Below, one piece after another: positions 1 through 10,300 of a stretch of 35,949 bases of DNA. The DNA is from Acidobacteriota bacterium (GTDB lineage: Bacteria; Acidobacteriota; Terriglobia; Acidiferrales; UBA7541): the NCBI GenBank assembly GCA_016201215.1, contig JACQDH010000154.1:1-35949 (forward strand). The letters run 5' to 3'. The notes below the pieces were generated by a model. That model did no database searches. It saw only the letters and a program-made list of their open reading frames with translations, and was not told the origin of the DNA. The number at the start of each line of letters is the position of its first letter. Position 1 is the stretch's first letter. The position numbers were made by a program, and so were the translations under genes.

Positions 1-1533
1 GTACCGATGATGGCGCTGCTGCCGGTGCTGGCGGCGCCGGGCGCGGCCCAGGCGCTGCGAATTATGACGGCGCTGGTAAAGTCGCTGGCGGTGGTGGGCA
101 GCATCCTGCTGGGAGCGCGTTACCTGTTCCCGCGGTTGCTGCGCGCGATTGTGCTGCTGCGCAGCCGCGAACTGTTCGTGATCGCCGCGATCTTCTTTGC
201 CCTGGGCACGGCCTGGGGCGCCGCGCAACTTGGGCTCTCGCTGGCGCTGGGGGCATTTCTCGCCGGGATCGTGCTTTCCGAATCCGAGTACGGCCACCAG
301 TTGATGGCCGAGATTTTGCCGTTCCGCGACAGCTTCAACAGCCTGTTTTTCATCGCCGTGGGCATGCTGATCGATGTGCGCTTCGTTGCCGCGCACGCCG
401 GGCTGCTGGCCGCCATCGCCGGCGGTATTGTCGTCGGCAAACTGCTCACTGCGGGCGGGCCGGTGCGCGCACTGGGTTTCCCATTGCGCATCGCCACCCT
501 GGTGGCGCTGGCGCTGGCGCAGGTGGGCGAGTTTGCTTTTGTGCTGCTGCGCGAAGGGGAACGCCTGGGCATCGTGCCGCCTTATCGCTATCAGCTCTTT
601 TTGGCCGCCGCGGTGCTCACGATGATGGCCACCCCGGCCATGATTGCCATCGCCCCGCGCATCTCCCGGCGGTTGGGTCACAGGGAAGTGCACCGGGGCA
701 GCCGCCTGGCCCTGGACCATGAAACCGAGCGTCTGGCCGACCACGTGATCATCTGCGGCTATGGCATGAACGGGCGCCGCATGGCTCGCCTGCTGCGGGG
801 AAACGAGCTTCCTTACGTGGTGGTGGAGATGAACCCGCGGGCGGTCCGCGCGGCCCGCGCCGAGGGCGAACCCATCTATTTCGGCGATGTGGGCAGCCCC
901 GAAATCCTCCGGCGCGCCGGCGCGATGCACGCCCGCGCGATCGTTTTTGCCATCTCCGACCCGGCCGTGCTGCCGCGCGCCATCTCCCACGCGCGCCTGC
1001 TGAACCCAGACGTCCCTATCATTGCGCGCATCAAGCGCATTGACGACGCGCGCGAGCTGCGCCTGGCCGGCGCCACCGACGTCATCGCCGAGGAGCTGGA
1101 AGCCTGGATGGAGATCGCCGTGCGCGTGCTGAGGCTCTACGGCATGCCGCGCGAGGCCGTCGCCGGGCAGATGGCCGCGCTACGCGAGGAAGACTACGAA
1201 ATGCTGCGCATCCTGCCCATCCCTGGCCAGCCGCTGCCCCACCTGTGGCACCTGCTGCCGCAGGTGGGCCTGGAACTGTTCGTGGTGGCGGCGGGCGCGC
1301 CGCTGGAAGGGGTGGAGCTGCGCGAACTCGATCTTCGGGTGCGCACCGGCGTGGCCGTGCTGGCCGTGGTGCGCGGCACGCAGGTGCTTCACAATCCGGA
1401 CGCAAGCCTTCGATTCGGAGCAGGTGATCAGGTGCTGCTGATCGGTTCGCGCGAGGAACTGGCGGTGGCCCACCGGCTGCTTAATGATCCCGAGCTAAAA
1501 ACGCGCCGCGCGGACGCCGGCCGCTCGAGCTAG
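1..1533 (+). CDS. KefB/YbaL-type cation:proton antiporter with TrkA domains (5' truncated)
   Basis: Probable K+/monovalent cation:H+ antiporter of the CPA2 family in the inner membrane. The reading frame is open at base 1, so the gene begins outside the window and only about 510 C-terminal residues are visible. The first ~215 residues are hydrophobic transmembrane segments and include the family signature LFFIAVGMLID with a preceding FRDSFNS loop. A TrkA-N Rossmann domain follows, with HVIICGYGMNGR as the nucleotide-binding glycine loop, then a TrkA-C-like domain near the end (LRFGAGDQVLLIG). The RCK domains suggest gating by nucleotide or ligand. No partner gene such as kefF is seen downstream. 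The substrate ion cannot be decided from sequence. Confidence 0.9.
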   Translation, partial: VPMMALLPVLAAPGAAQALRIMTALVKSLAVVGSILLGARYLFPRLLRAIVLLRSRELFVIAAIFFALGTAWGAAQLGLSLALGAFLAGIVLSESEYGHQLMAEILPFRDSFNSLFFIAVGMLIDVRFVAAHAGLLAAIAGGIVVGKLLTAGGPVRALGFPLRIATLVALALAQVGEFAFVLLREGERLGIVPPYRYQLFLAAAVLTMMATPAMIAIAPRISRRLGHREVHRGSRLALDHETERLADHVIICGYGMNGRRMARLLRGNELPYVVVEMNPRAVRAARAEGEPIYFGDVGSPEILRRAGAMHARAIVFAISDPAVLPRAISHARLLNPDVPIIARIKRIDDARELRLAGATDVIAEELEAWMEIAVRVLRLYGMPREAVAGQMAALREEDYEMLRILPIPGQPLPHLWHLLPQVGLELFVVAAGAPLEGVELRELDLRVRTGVAVLAVVRGTQVLHNPDASLRFGAGDQVLLIGSREELAVAHRLLNDPELKTRRADAGRSS

Positions 1534-1755
1534 GCCAATCCTCGGGCCCGGCATTGGACAGGAGCTTGCGGGGAGCAGGTGTCAACCCTCTGCGTACCGG
1601 CCGGAGCAACCCGCCGGCGCCGCCGGACGCTCCGGGCGGCTGGCGGGACTATTGTCCTTTAAGACATGGGGCGAGCGGCCTGAATTGACGCGCCAGGCAG
1701 CGCGGGCGATATTGAGCGCAGCAGCGCCAGGAGCGTTTGGATTGAGGGGAATACC
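1534..1755. other. intergenic region before the PilZ gene
   Basis: No gene is supported here. The stretch is GC-rich and holds a short hairpin-capable sequence (CCGGACGCTCCGG, about 1622-1634) without a T-run. A GAGGGGAA-like ribosome binding site lies just ahead of the PilZ start at 1756. No convincing -35/-10 pair was found. Confidence 0.4.
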
Positions 1756-2283
1756 ATGCGCGCTGCTCGCGACCCAAAGCCGGCCAAGCCCGGCGAATCC
1801 CACCCCACTGAATCGGATGCCCTGCGAGATGCGTCCGGCCGCGGACCGCTTGTATGGGATGAAGCGACCCGGCGGGTGACGCCCGCCAAGCCCCGCGGGT
1901 TTCCGCGGGTGCCGACGCATGTGGTTGGCGCGGTGCACGAGCGGCGGCTCTACCCGCGCGCAGCGCTGCGCCTGCCCCTGCGTCTGAAACGCGTGGCCGG
2001 GCAGCGGGAGCCCGCGCCGGTGACCTTGCTCACCAAGAACATCAGCTCGAGCGGAGTCTATTTTCTGTGTCCGCGGTGGATCGAACCGGGCACGCCGATT
2101 GAGCTCGAGGTGGGCTTGGTGGAGCGGCCGCTGGGAAAGGGTAGCGTGCGCATGACCACCGCGGCGCACATCGTGCGCGTCGAGCCCACCGACACACCCG
2201 GGTGGCACGGCCTGGCGGCGAGCTTCGACGACATCAGCTTCCAGCGCGACGAGGCCATTCCCCCGCGCTTCCAGAAATCCTGA
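1756..2283 (+). CDS. PilZ domain protein (c-di-GMP binding)
   Basis: 175-residue soluble protein with a single PilZ domain at about residues 55-170. Both c-di-GMP-binding signatures are visible: the basic RRxxxR-type motif in ERRLYPRAALRLPL and the (D/N)xSxxG motif in NISSSGVYF. The first ~50 residues are proline- and arginine-rich and look disordered. The ATG at 1756 has a purine-rich GAGGGGAA upstream. PilZ proteins read out cyclic di-GMP to control motility, exopolysaccharide or transcription, but nothing nearby identifies the target. The gene ends 186 bases before the TonB receptor, with a GC hairpin between, so it is probably a separate transcript. Confidence 0.88.
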   Translation: MRAARDPKPAKPGESHPTESDALRDASGRGPLVWDEATRRVTPAKPRGFPRVPTHVVGAVHERRLYPRAALRLPLRLKRVAGQREPAPVTLLTKNISSSGVYFLCPRWIEPGTPIELEVGLVERPLGKGSVRMTTAAHIVRVEPTDTPGWHGLAASFDDISFQRDEAIPPRFQKS

Positions 2284-2289
2284 ACGGCC

Positions 2290-2313
2290 GGGCGGCAGCC
2301 GAGTGCGCCGCCC
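2290..2313 (+). terminator. GC-rich hairpin after the PilZ gene
   Basis: A perfect 7-bp stem GGGCGGC/GCCGCCC with a 10-base loop begins 6 bases after the PilZ stop codon. There is no T-run after it, so it may attenuate or protect the 3' end rather than act as a classical intrinsic terminator. Confidence 0.35.
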
Positions 2314-2410
2314 TCGGCCTCGCTGAGAATTTCCACATCGCGATTGATTTCCGTTGCTTTTCGGGCTTTTCCGGCGATAGACTCCCGCCTGCTTCTAGGT
2401 GGGGGTACGG

Positions 2411-2444
2411 ACCTTGAAGTGGTACGTCCTACCGGTACGTCTGC
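2411..2444 (+). promoter_or_regulatory. direct repeat ahead of TonB receptor gene
   Basis: The octamer GGTACGTC occurs twice with a 13-base period, 30-50 bases before the TonB receptor start. A TTGAAG hexamer lies just upstream. This could be an operator or promoter region, but no clear -10 box could be assigned. Confidence 0.25.
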
Positions 2445-2469
2445 TGCAATCCTATCACGGAGGACTCTC

Positions 2470-5400
2470 ATGAAGACGCTGTTGGGTGTCGTATTTATTG
2501 TGGCGTTTAGCCTGGCGCTGGCTAGCTCAGCCTGGGCACAGTCGCAGATCACCACCGGCACGATCCAGGGGGAAGTGCTGGACGAAAAGGGCGGCTCGGT
2601 GCCCGATGCGAAGGTCGAAATCCGAAATCTCGACACCAACTATACCAAGACGGAGACGACCGGCTCGGACGGGCGGTTCGTTTTCCTGCTCTTGCCTTCG
2701 GGGCGCTACACGCTGAAGGTCGCGAAGACCGGTTTCGCCACCATCGTGCAGGAAAATGTGAACCTGACGGTCGGGCAGTCGATTTCGCTGCCGTTTAGGA
2801 TGAAGATCTCTGCGGTGGAGCAGACGATCACCGTGACCGACACGCCGACGGTGGAAGTGGCGAAGACGGAATCGAGCAGCACGCTGAGCCAAATCACCGT
2901 GGGCAATACGCCGGTGCTGGGGAGAAAGTTTGAGGACCTGCTGACGCTGACGCCCGGAGTCAGCATCGTCCAGGGACCCGATGGCGACGAGATCACCTTC
3001 AACGGGCAGCGCGGCATCTTCAACAACATCAGCCTAGACGGCGGCGACTACAACAACGGCTTCTTCGGCGAGCAGATGGGCGGGCAGCGCGCCGCCATCG
3101 ACATTCCGCTGGATGCGGTCAAAGAGTTTCAGGTGGTGGCCAGCGGCGCCAGCGCCGAGTTCGGGCGCACCGGGGGCGGCGTCGTCAACGTCATCACCAA
3201 GTCGGGCACCAACGAACTGCACGGCAGCGGCTTCGGGTTCTTCCGAACCGAGGGCTTGTCCTCGAACACCTCGGACGGCAAGCCGCTCAAGGATTTCAGC
3301 CGCGAGCAGTTCGGCGGCTCCATCGGCGGCCCCATCATCAAGGATAAGGTGTTCTTCTTTGGCGCCTTTGAGCAGATTATCTCCAACCTGACGCGGGACA
3401 ACTTGAGCGCGCCGCTCGGCCCAACGTGCTCAGTGGCGACCCCGGTGGTTGGCGTCAACGACGCGGTGATTGCCGGCAGCGCGGAATGCCAGCGGGTGGC
3501 GCTGCTGAACTTCTTCAAGACCAATCGCAACCAGACGGAGGGCGACCCAGTCAAACACCCCATCCGCAATTCGGCGGCGCTGGGGCGGTTCGACTGGAAC
3601 CTCACGCCTGCCAACCAGTTCTCCGCCTCGTACAACTTTGACTACTCGAAGAACACGAACCAGACGTTTGACGTGGCCACTTACGGCAACTCGGCCAACG
3701 GCATCGAGGGCCCGTCCAAGATCCACGTGCTCAACTTCAACCTGAACAGCAGCCTGTCCGCGACGAAGCTGAACGAGGCGCACTTCACCTATCAGCGTGA
3801 GCTGCGACCGCGCTCCGCAGCGCAGTCGACCGTGCCCGCAGACACGGCCATGGGTTTCGCCACTACGTTCCGGTTCGGGGCTCCGTTCTTCCTGGAGCCC
3901 AACATTGATGAGCTGATCTGGCGGACCCAGGTGCGCGACAACTTCTCCCTCCTGCGGGGGAAGCACAACGTCAAGTTCGGCGGTGATTGGATTCACACCC
4001 TCAACGACCAAGTGTTCCGCGGGTTCTTCACCGGGCGCTACATCTTTGACGGTGTGGTGGGCTTTTTGCGCTACGCCTCGCCGGCGGGGCCCGGGGGATT
4101 TGGGCCACAGGTGCAGGAATGCTCCGATCCCACCTTCGCGACGGTCGTGTATGTGACCCCGCCTACGACGTGTCCCGGAGGTACCAGCTTCAACGGGGGA
4201 CCGCTCTTGTTCTATCTCCAGGACGGGGTGCCTACGGGCTTGGTGAGCATTCCCCCCGGCGCCTCAAACATCAAGAACGAGGATTTCGCGCTGTTCATTC
4301 AGGACAAGTGGCAGATCCGACCGAACTTCACCTTCAACTATGGGTTGCGCTGGGAGGCGCAGATCTTCCCGGACCCGGTTGTGGCGCCGAGCCAGACGGC
4401 GTACGGCATCTTCCTGAGCAACTCGGCGTTTCCCTCCGACGGCACGCTGCACAACCAGAAGAAGGAATTCCAGCCCAGGATCGGATTCGCCTGGGATCTA
4501 TTTAGCAACCATAAGTCCGTCCTGCGGGCGAGCTGGGGGATCTACAACGCGCGGCAGAACATGCTGACGCAGGTGGGTTCGATCACCACCAACGGCGCCC
4601 AGCAGCGGACGATCTTCTCAAATTCAACATTCGGCGGAGGCCCGATCTGGCCGAACGCTTTCCCGGTCACTCCAGGGAATGTGTCCTGCCCAGGGCCGCC
4701 GGTCAATCCCTTCCCCTGCTTCACCGGCGTGCGGGTGTTCAGCAAGGACTATGCCAACCCGCGCATCTACACGACCAACGTGGCCTACGAGCAGGAGCTG
4801 GCTCCGAGCTGGGCTGTTTATGGCGATTTCACCCTGAGCAAGGGCGTGCACCTGACGCGCTTTATTAATGTCAATCGGAGCGGTGTTTTTGCACCTCAGT
4901 TGGACGAAGTGATGACGGCCAAGAGCGCCGGCCAGTCGCTCTACCGCGGTTTCACTCTGGGCGTGCGCAAGCGGTTCAGCCAGCGCTTCCATATGGAAGC
5001 GAACTACACGCTCTCCAAAGACCTGGACGACGATTCTAACGAACGTGACCCGTTCACCGACCGCTCCTTCGACCCCAACAACCTCCCATTGGATTACGCC
5101 CTGTCGGACCGCGACGAGAAGCACAAGTTCAACTTCTATACGTACGCAGAGTTACCCTGGGGCTTTCAGGCTGACGTGCGCATGCAGGCCCATTCGGCCC
5201 AGCCGATCACGCCCGCTGTGCGCACCGCGACCAACCGTAATACCTTGCGCAAGGACAATGGATTCTTCTCCTTCGATTGGCGGGTGCAGCGGCCGATCAA
5301 GATTGGCGAGCGGTTCCAGTTGATCCCGATCATCGAGATGTTCAACACGTTCAACAACAAGAACAACATCAACCCGCTGACGACGCCAGCGCTGTTCAAC

Positions 5401-5472
5401 TTCGATGGCTTCCTGCGGCAGGGCGTGGGCGATCCGCGGCAGGCCCAGTTCGCGATTAAGGTCACGTTCTAA
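2470..5472 (+). CDS. TonB-dependent receptor, Oar-like, with carboxypeptidase regulatory-like domain
   Basis: Outer-membrane transporter of 1000 residues. The ATG at 2470 is chosen because GGAGGA lies 5 bases upstream and a clean signal peptide follows (MKTLLGVVFIVAFSLALAS, cleavage near AWAQ). Residues ~30-110 form a carboxypeptidase-regulatory-like beta-sandwich (TTGTIQGEVLDEKGG...). The plug domain follows (FNGQRGIFNNISLDGGDYNN; EFGRTGGGVVNVITKSGTNE) and then a long beta-barrel ending in the aromatic terminus IKVTF. This architecture is very abundant in Acidobacteria, where it is assumed to import large substrates such as glycans or chelates, usually with unknown specificity. No substrate-binding or degradation genes lie next to it. 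Confidence 0.93.
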   Translation: MKTLLGVVFIVAFSLALASSAWAQSQITTGTIQGEVLDEKGGSVPDAKVEIRNLDTNYTKTETTGSDGRFVFLLLPSGRYTLKVAKTGFATIVQENVNLTVGQSISLPFRMKISAVEQTITVTDTPTVEVAKTESSSTLSQITVGNTPVLGRKFEDLLTLTPGVSIVQGPDGDEITFNGQRGIFNNISLDGGDYNNGFFGEQMGGQRAAIDIPLDAVKEFQVVASGASAEFGRTGGGVVNVITKSGTNELHGSGFGFFRTEGLSSNTSDGKPLKDFSREQFGGSIGGPIIKDKVFFFGAFEQIISNLTRDNLSAPLGPTCSVATPVVGVNDAVIAGSAECQRVALLNFFKTNRNQTEGDPVKHPIRNSAALGRFDWNLTPANQFSASYNFDYSKNTNQTFDVATYGNSANGIEGPSKIHVLNFNLNSSLSATKLNEAHFTYQRELRPRSAAQSTVPADTAMGFATTFRFGAPFFLEPNIDELIWRTQVRDNFSLLRGKHNVKFGGDWIHTLNDQVFRGFFTGRYIFDGVVGFLRYASPAGPGGFGPQVQECSDPTFATVVYVTPPTTCPGGTSFNGGPLLFYLQDGVPTGLVSIPPGASNIKNEDFALFIQDKWQIRPNFTFNYGLRWEAQIFPDPVVAPSQTAYGIFLSNSAFPSDGTLHNQKKEFQPRIGFAWDLFSNHKSVLRASWGIYNARQNMLTQVGSITTNGAQQRTIFSNSTFGGGPIWPNAFPVTPGNVSCPGPPVNPFPCFTGVRVFSKDYANPRIYTTNVAYEQELAPSWAVYGDFTLSKGVHLTRFINVNRSGVFAPQLDEVMTAKSAGQSLYRGFTLGVRKRFSQRFHMEANYTLSKDLDDDSNERDPFTDRSFDPNNLPLDYALSDRDEKHKFNFYTYAELPWGFQADVRMQAHSAQPITPAVRTATNRNTLRKDNGFFSFDWRVQRPIKIGERFQLIPIIEMFNTFNNKNNINPLTTPALFNFDGFLRQGVGDPRQAQFAIKVTF

Positions 5473-5502
5473 TCGGAACAGCTAAACCTTTGACTCGCTT
5501 TC

Positions 5503-5548
5503 ATCCCGGTGACCGGGCGCCGCGGCGCCCCACTGGGATTCTTTCTTG
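5503..5548 (+). terminator. strong hairpin after TonB receptor gene
   Basis: A 9-bp outer stem (ATCCCGGTG with CACTGGGAT, one G-T pair) encloses a perfect 16-base palindrome, GGGCGCCGCGGCGCCC, at 5515-5530. It is followed by TTCTTTCTTG. It begins about 30 bases after the receptor stop and could serve as its transcription terminator, although the T-run is interrupted. Confidence 0.5.
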
Positions 5549-5577
5549 AAATCTGTTCGGTTACCCGGATGATCGAT

Positions 5578-5648
5578 GTCATTCCGAGCGAAGCGGGGAA
5601 TCCCGCACAGAGATGCCTCAGTCGCCCCGGCGACTTCGGCATGACAGC
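5578..5648 (+). repeat. dispersed repeat, copy 1
   Basis: About 70-base element beginning GTCATTCCGAGCGAAGCG and ending CTTCGGCATGACAGC. Its ends are imperfect inverted repeats (GTCATTCCGAG / GCATGAC). It matches the elements at 11307-11379 (inverted) and 15879-15963 in both its ends and its GAATCyC...GAGATGCyTC core. It lies in the gap before the HAD gene. Confidence 0.75.
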
Positions 5649-5739
5649 ACGCGGCAAGGCCGTCCGAGGTTTTGAGAGAGTTTCGAGCGCGTGAGATCCT
5701 TGCGGCCTGGCTTTCCTTGTTAGGATCGGAGTTGCCACG

Positions 5740-6383
5740 ATGCGCGCTGCAAGTTCTCTCCAGGGCGTCCTGTTCGATTGGGACGGGACACTGCTCGATT
5801 CCCATCACGCGGACACGCAGGCTTACCTGGAGATGTTTCGTGCGCTGGGCATCGACTGGGGTGTGCAAGAGCTGATGCGGCATTACTCCCCCGACTGGCA
5901 CCGCGTCTATCGCGCCGCGCGCCTGCCACGAGCCCGCTGGGAGGAGGCCGACCGTCTGTGGGAGCGCTTCTACCGGCAACAGAAGCCCGCGCTACTGCCC
6001 GGCGCTCGAAGCGTAGTGCGCGCGCTGGCGCGGCGTTTCACGCTGGGCCTGGTCACCAGCGGGAGTCGCGCGCGGGTCCACCGGCAGCTCCGCCGCTTCG
6101 GCTTCCTCGAGCTGTTTGCTGCGCGCGTCTGCAGCGAAGACTCGCCGCGCCGCAAGCCGCATCCCGCGCCCCTCCTACTGGCGCTGGCCGGCTGGGCCTG
6201 GCGCCGGATGTTTGTGTCTATGTCGGCGACTCGCCGGAGGACATGGAGATGGCGCGCCGCGCCGGTGTCCGCGCGATCGCCGTGCCGGGCCCCTGGGCCA
6301 CGCCCCAGCGGCTGCGTGCGGCGCGCCCGGATGCAGTGCTGCCCTCCATCGGCCAGTTGCCGCGCCTGCTGAAATCCTCCTAA
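5740..6383 (+). pseudogene. HAD-family hydrolase (phosphoglycolate phosphatase-like), frameshifted
   Basis: A HAD-superfamily phosphatase is split between two frames. The first part (from ATG 5740) carries the nucleophile motif I FDWDGTLLDS, motif II TSGS and the motif III lysine region RRKPHPAP. The acidic motif IV (VGDSPEDMEMARRAG) and the C-terminus lie in the next frame, ending at TAA 6381-6383. Reading across 6186-6194, one extra C would restore ALARLGLAPDVCVYVGDSPE, so a single-base deletion near 6189-6191 explains the break. The restored protein would be about 214 residues, the normal length for the family. Either the gene is recently inactivated or the base is an assembly error. Its stop overlaps the stop of the convergent gene by a CTAA. 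Confidence 0.8.
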
Positions 6384-7252
6384 GGTTTGGGTTCGTTCTG
6401 CGGTGGGCGCGGCGGCGTAGCAGCAGGGGTCGCGGCGGCGCCGGCCAGCGGCTTGTAATCGGTCCAGCGGATGATCAGGCGGATGTGCAGCTCCCCGGCT
6501 TTCTGGTGCAGATAATCGTCCGAGCGCGTATAGGTGGGGAACCAGTATTTCCCGTCGATGTTCTCGCGATAGGTTTCATACATGGTGAAGGGCAATTCCG
6601 GAGTGGAGACGTCGCCGACTTCGGTCACCCACTTGCCATAGGTCTTCACCACCTGTAGGTCGCGGTCGTCCACCCAAAGCAAACCCTCGAAGTAGGCGTG
6701 GGTGCGCTCGAGTAGCCGCGGCCGGACGCGGAACATGTAGGTGCCGATCTCGTCCACCAACTGCTTTCCCGCGTAGGTCAGCTCGTACTTGCTGAGCTGT
6801 TCGGAGGTCACCGGGAACAGCGGAATGCGCGCCAGAATCTCCAGATCCTCGGGCGCGAGCGGTATGCGCCGAAGCGTCGAGGGGGGCTGCTCGACGATCT
6901 TCTCATAGCGCCGGCCGTCGGACGCGAGTGCGGGTTCGGTGGTGATTTGGAACTCGCCGGAGACTTTCCCGTCGTCGCCAAATTCCTGCACGCGCATGGT
7001 TTTCCTGTAGGTGTAACCGGCACGCGCGCGCAGGAACTCGTCTTCCTTCTGCGTGAAGCGTCGGATGATCTCTTCAGCGGGAACCGGCGGCGCTTCGGCG
7101 GCTTTTTCGGCCGGTATGCGAACCACCTCGCGGCTGGGCGGAGGCGTGAGCGGGCCGGTTTTCGGCTCCTGCGCCAGGGCGTGGCCGGCGATTCCCCAGA
7201 GGATACCGGCCAGCGCGAATGCCGCCACGGAAATGAGGCTCTTGCGGTTCAT
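6380..7252 (-). CDS. secreted hypothetical protein, possibly LolA/RseB-fold
   Basis: 290-residue exported protein of unknown function. It has a signal peptide (MNRKSLISVAAFALAGILWG...ALAQ), a proline-rich linker, then a beta-rich body with alternating strands (YTYRKTMRVQEF, YMFRVRPRLLERTHAYFEGLLWVDDRDLQVVKTYG). The WVDDRDLQVVK stretch resembles the outer-membrane-lipoprotein-sorting-like fold seen in LolA/RseB-type proteins, but this is a fold impression only. The C-terminus is proline/alanine-rich. The gene faces the HAD gene tail to tail with a 4-base stop overlap. The large GH35-like gene ends 91 bases from it on the other side, on its own strand. Confidence 0.7.
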   Translation of the reverse strand: MNRKSLISVAAFALAGILWGIAGHALAQEPKTGPLTPPPSREVVRIPAEKAAEAPPVPAEEIIRRFTQKEDEFLRARAGYTYRKTMRVQEFGDDGKVSGEFQITTEPALASDGRRYEKIVEQPPSTLRRIPLAPEDLEILARIPLFPVTSEQLSKYELTYAGKQLVDEIGTYMFRVRPRLLERTHAYFEGLLWVDDRDLQVVKTYGKWVTEVGDVSTPELPFTMYETYRENIDGKYWFPTYTRSDDYLHQKAGELHIRLIIRWTDYKPLAGAAATPAATPPRPPQNEPKP

Positions 7253-7343
7253 CCTCCTCGTTGGCCTACTCGATTAGATGCGGCGGGTGCCGCGGGGGTC
7301 CGATGCCTTGCAGTGCCGGACTGTTCCACGGCGTGATGGATTG

Positions 7344-10300
7344 TTACTCGGCCGCGATCACAGTGTACCGCACCTGGTACTTTCCGGGCTCGCCGCCGGT
7401 CCCGGGAGTCGCGGAGAGCGAAGGAAACTGCAACCGCAGCAGCGCCGAAAAATTTTTCATCTCGACCGTCATGCGGCCGGTCTTCCATTCGAGTGCCAGG
7501 CCCGCGCGTCCCGGCGTGCGCACCTCGATCCGCTGGACACCTTCGGGCACTTCGATGATCCCGCCGCCCGGGGCAAAGTTCTCACAGTGTCCAGGGGTGG
7601 CAGGCCCTTCTTTGGAATCCTTCGTTGGCGAGACCGCAGATTGCGCTTCGGAGGGAGCATTCCAGCAGAAGTGCGTGGTGAGCTCTCCGTTCTTCCGCGC
7701 GGGAACCGAGTTCGTAGCCACGAACGACTGCGGCGGGAAGCCTTGCCGCGCAGGGGCCGAGGAGGCCTCGAGCGTCACGCGATAGTCCACTTCCACGCTT
7801 TGCGTCCCAGCGAGTTGCACGGTCTTCTCGATGCGCGCGCCTCCCGGATGTCCTTCGCGGATCTCGGACGGCGGCAATAGGTAGCTGAGCCGCACGGCCG
7901 GGGCGTCGGGCGCGTGGTCTTGCGCCTGCTTCTCTGCGTCTTTGGGCTCGTGAACCCACTCGGCGCGATAGGCCCGGTTGAACGTGGCGTCGCGCTTGCC
8001 CGGAACGTACGCCAGGGAGCCCTGCGCGGTGCTGCCTTCGGACGGAATGCTCGCGGAGACGAACAGGTCGCGCAGAGCGCCCACGGTGGTGGTCAGGTTC
8101 ATTCCAGTGGGCTTGTCCACCAGGGCGATGGCGCGGCCGCCGGCCTCGGGCGAGAGGACCAGGCGCAGGCGCTCGTTCTCGAGCACCCATTCGGTGGCGG
8201 CGTCGCGGTCGAAGTCCGCCTGGTAGTGGGCCGTCGCGCCCTTGCCCACCACGGCAAACAGAATTGGCAAGCCGCGATCGATGTGGCCGGAGCGGGCCCG
8301 GAGTTCCCCGCGGAGCAGGCCATCGGGGTGCGCGCGGGCCGCCTCGGCCAAGGAGGATTTTGCCGGGGTCAGGCCGATCCGCACCATGCGGGTTTCCTTG
8401 GGGTCCAGCATCAGGTGGCCCGAACCGTGGACCGCGCCTTCGATCCCGACGCTGAGGCTGCGGCCCATCGCGTCGTAGTTTTCAGCGCCAAACAGCAGCT
8501 CGCCCTTGTGTTCCTGGTTGAGGAGAATCAGAGGCGGAAAGGTCGGCAGGGAGATGTCCTCGCTGAGCGGCAGGCGCACGGAGTCCATCACCGCAACGTC
8601 CAGATCACGGCGGGCGCGCTTGTGCGGGTCGGGTTTGGGCGGCACGCGGGGCGTGTAGTGGAGGTGGATTTTCAGCACGCGCAGGAAGTCCGGCGAAGCC
8701 CCGCGCGGCAGGGAGACCTCGAGGAGGTGCTGGTCCGGGGACCACTTCCCCTGGAGGTTCATCTCCTGGAGCGCGATTTTGCCGGCCGCCTCCTGCAGCT
8801 TGAGCAGGAGAGTGGCGCGCGCCGGGGTGTAGAAGGTGAGTTCCAGCGTCTTGCCATCGCGTTCGACGCGGAGGAGTTCCGCGCCGGCCCCGACGATTTC
8901 GTCGTTGCATTTCTCGCTTGCCGCGGCTTCCGAGCAGAGCGAGAAGTGGAGCGGCAGGAGCAGGGATTCGCGCGGGGGCACCAGAAGCGCCAGCGGGATG
9001 TAGTCGTCGCCTCGGCCCCTGGCATCGGCACGCGGCGAGAGGACGGCGAGCAATTCTTCCGCCGGGTCGTCATAACTGAGGTTGGTCACGCTCAGCAGGC
9101 CCGAGCCGCAGAGCGTTGCCGGGGCGCAGGCGCGCCGGCGCGCCCCGAGGGCACCGGTGCCTTCGTTGGCCGCCAGTTGCGCAACCACCAGTTCGCCGGA
9201 AACCGACCGGCCCGCTGGGGGGAGCACGGCCGGGCGCACGCCATTCTGCATGAGGATTTCCTGGAGCGCCTGTGTGGCCCAGGCAGCCGGAGGCCGCGAA
9301 CGGTTCTCTTTCATACTTTCGTCCAGCGCGACCCAGGAATGGAAATCCTTCGTCCACTCGGCTGCGCGGCCCTTTCCAGGCCCGGTGTCTGCGTCAACCA
9401 GGGAGACCGGCGCCGGCTTCCAGAGCTGCTCGATCCATCTCCCTGCGGGCAGCGAGGGGAAACAGATCAGGGTGCCGCCCCGGCGCACGTACTCCACCAG
9501 GGTTTTCTGCGCTTTCTCGGAGAGCCGGAATTTATCCTCCCCCGGGTCGAAGACCGGGAGCAAAACCACGGCGTGGCGCAACAACTGCTCGACCGGCTGG
9601 GATACCGGGTCGAGGAACTCCTCCGACAGGCTCGCGAGCTGCGCTACGCGCTGGACCTGCATCAGCGTGTGCGAGATGCGGAGAACGTCGGCGCGCTCGA
9701 TCCGCTCCGCGGGATAAGAGCCCCGGGGGTCCACCAGGCCGAAGTCGGCGCGCTTGTGCGAAGCGGCGAGCAGCTCGCTCCAGGTTTCGAGTAACTGGCC
9801 GTTGCGGGCGACGCTGTGCGCCCGGGGATGCTTGTTACCGGCGAGGTCCAGCGCAGCGTCCCAGCGATAGTAGCGATTGGCTTCGGACGTTTCGTAGCCG
9901 GCCGGGGAGAGCGTGTCCTGCAACGGAGAGTAGGCCAGGCCGTGCAGGCCGTGGGCGAGCAGAAGCCGCGAGCTCAGCAGGGTGTTCGCGGGCGCGCTTT
10001 CGGGCGGCCGGACGTCGTCTGCAGGTGCATGCCATCCTGCCTGGTAGTCGCTGAACATCGGCGGGAAGCTGGGCTGGGTCTTCAGGGTCTCAACTAGGAA
10101 GCCGAGAGTCGCGGCGTCCTGCGCCGTGATTCTCTGCACGCCGGAGGAGGCTTCGCGCTGCGGGTTGAGAAACCACTGGCCGGTTACGCCGATCGGCAGG
10201 TCATTCAGCCGGCCGGGCGCCGCGAGGGCACGAATGGCCCAGCGAGGCCCGGAATCGCGCAGCCCCACCGGATTGACCGTGTAGAGTGCGTCCACGCCGC

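Noticed and set aside
1534-2469. c-di-GMP riboswitch near the PilZ gene
   Set aside because: No GEMM-like conserved core could be recognised in either flanking gap.
7914-9794. 626-residue plus-strand open frame inside the GH35-like gene
   Set aside because: It is a shadow of the minus-strand gene, which has a signal sequence and recognisable GH35 motifs.
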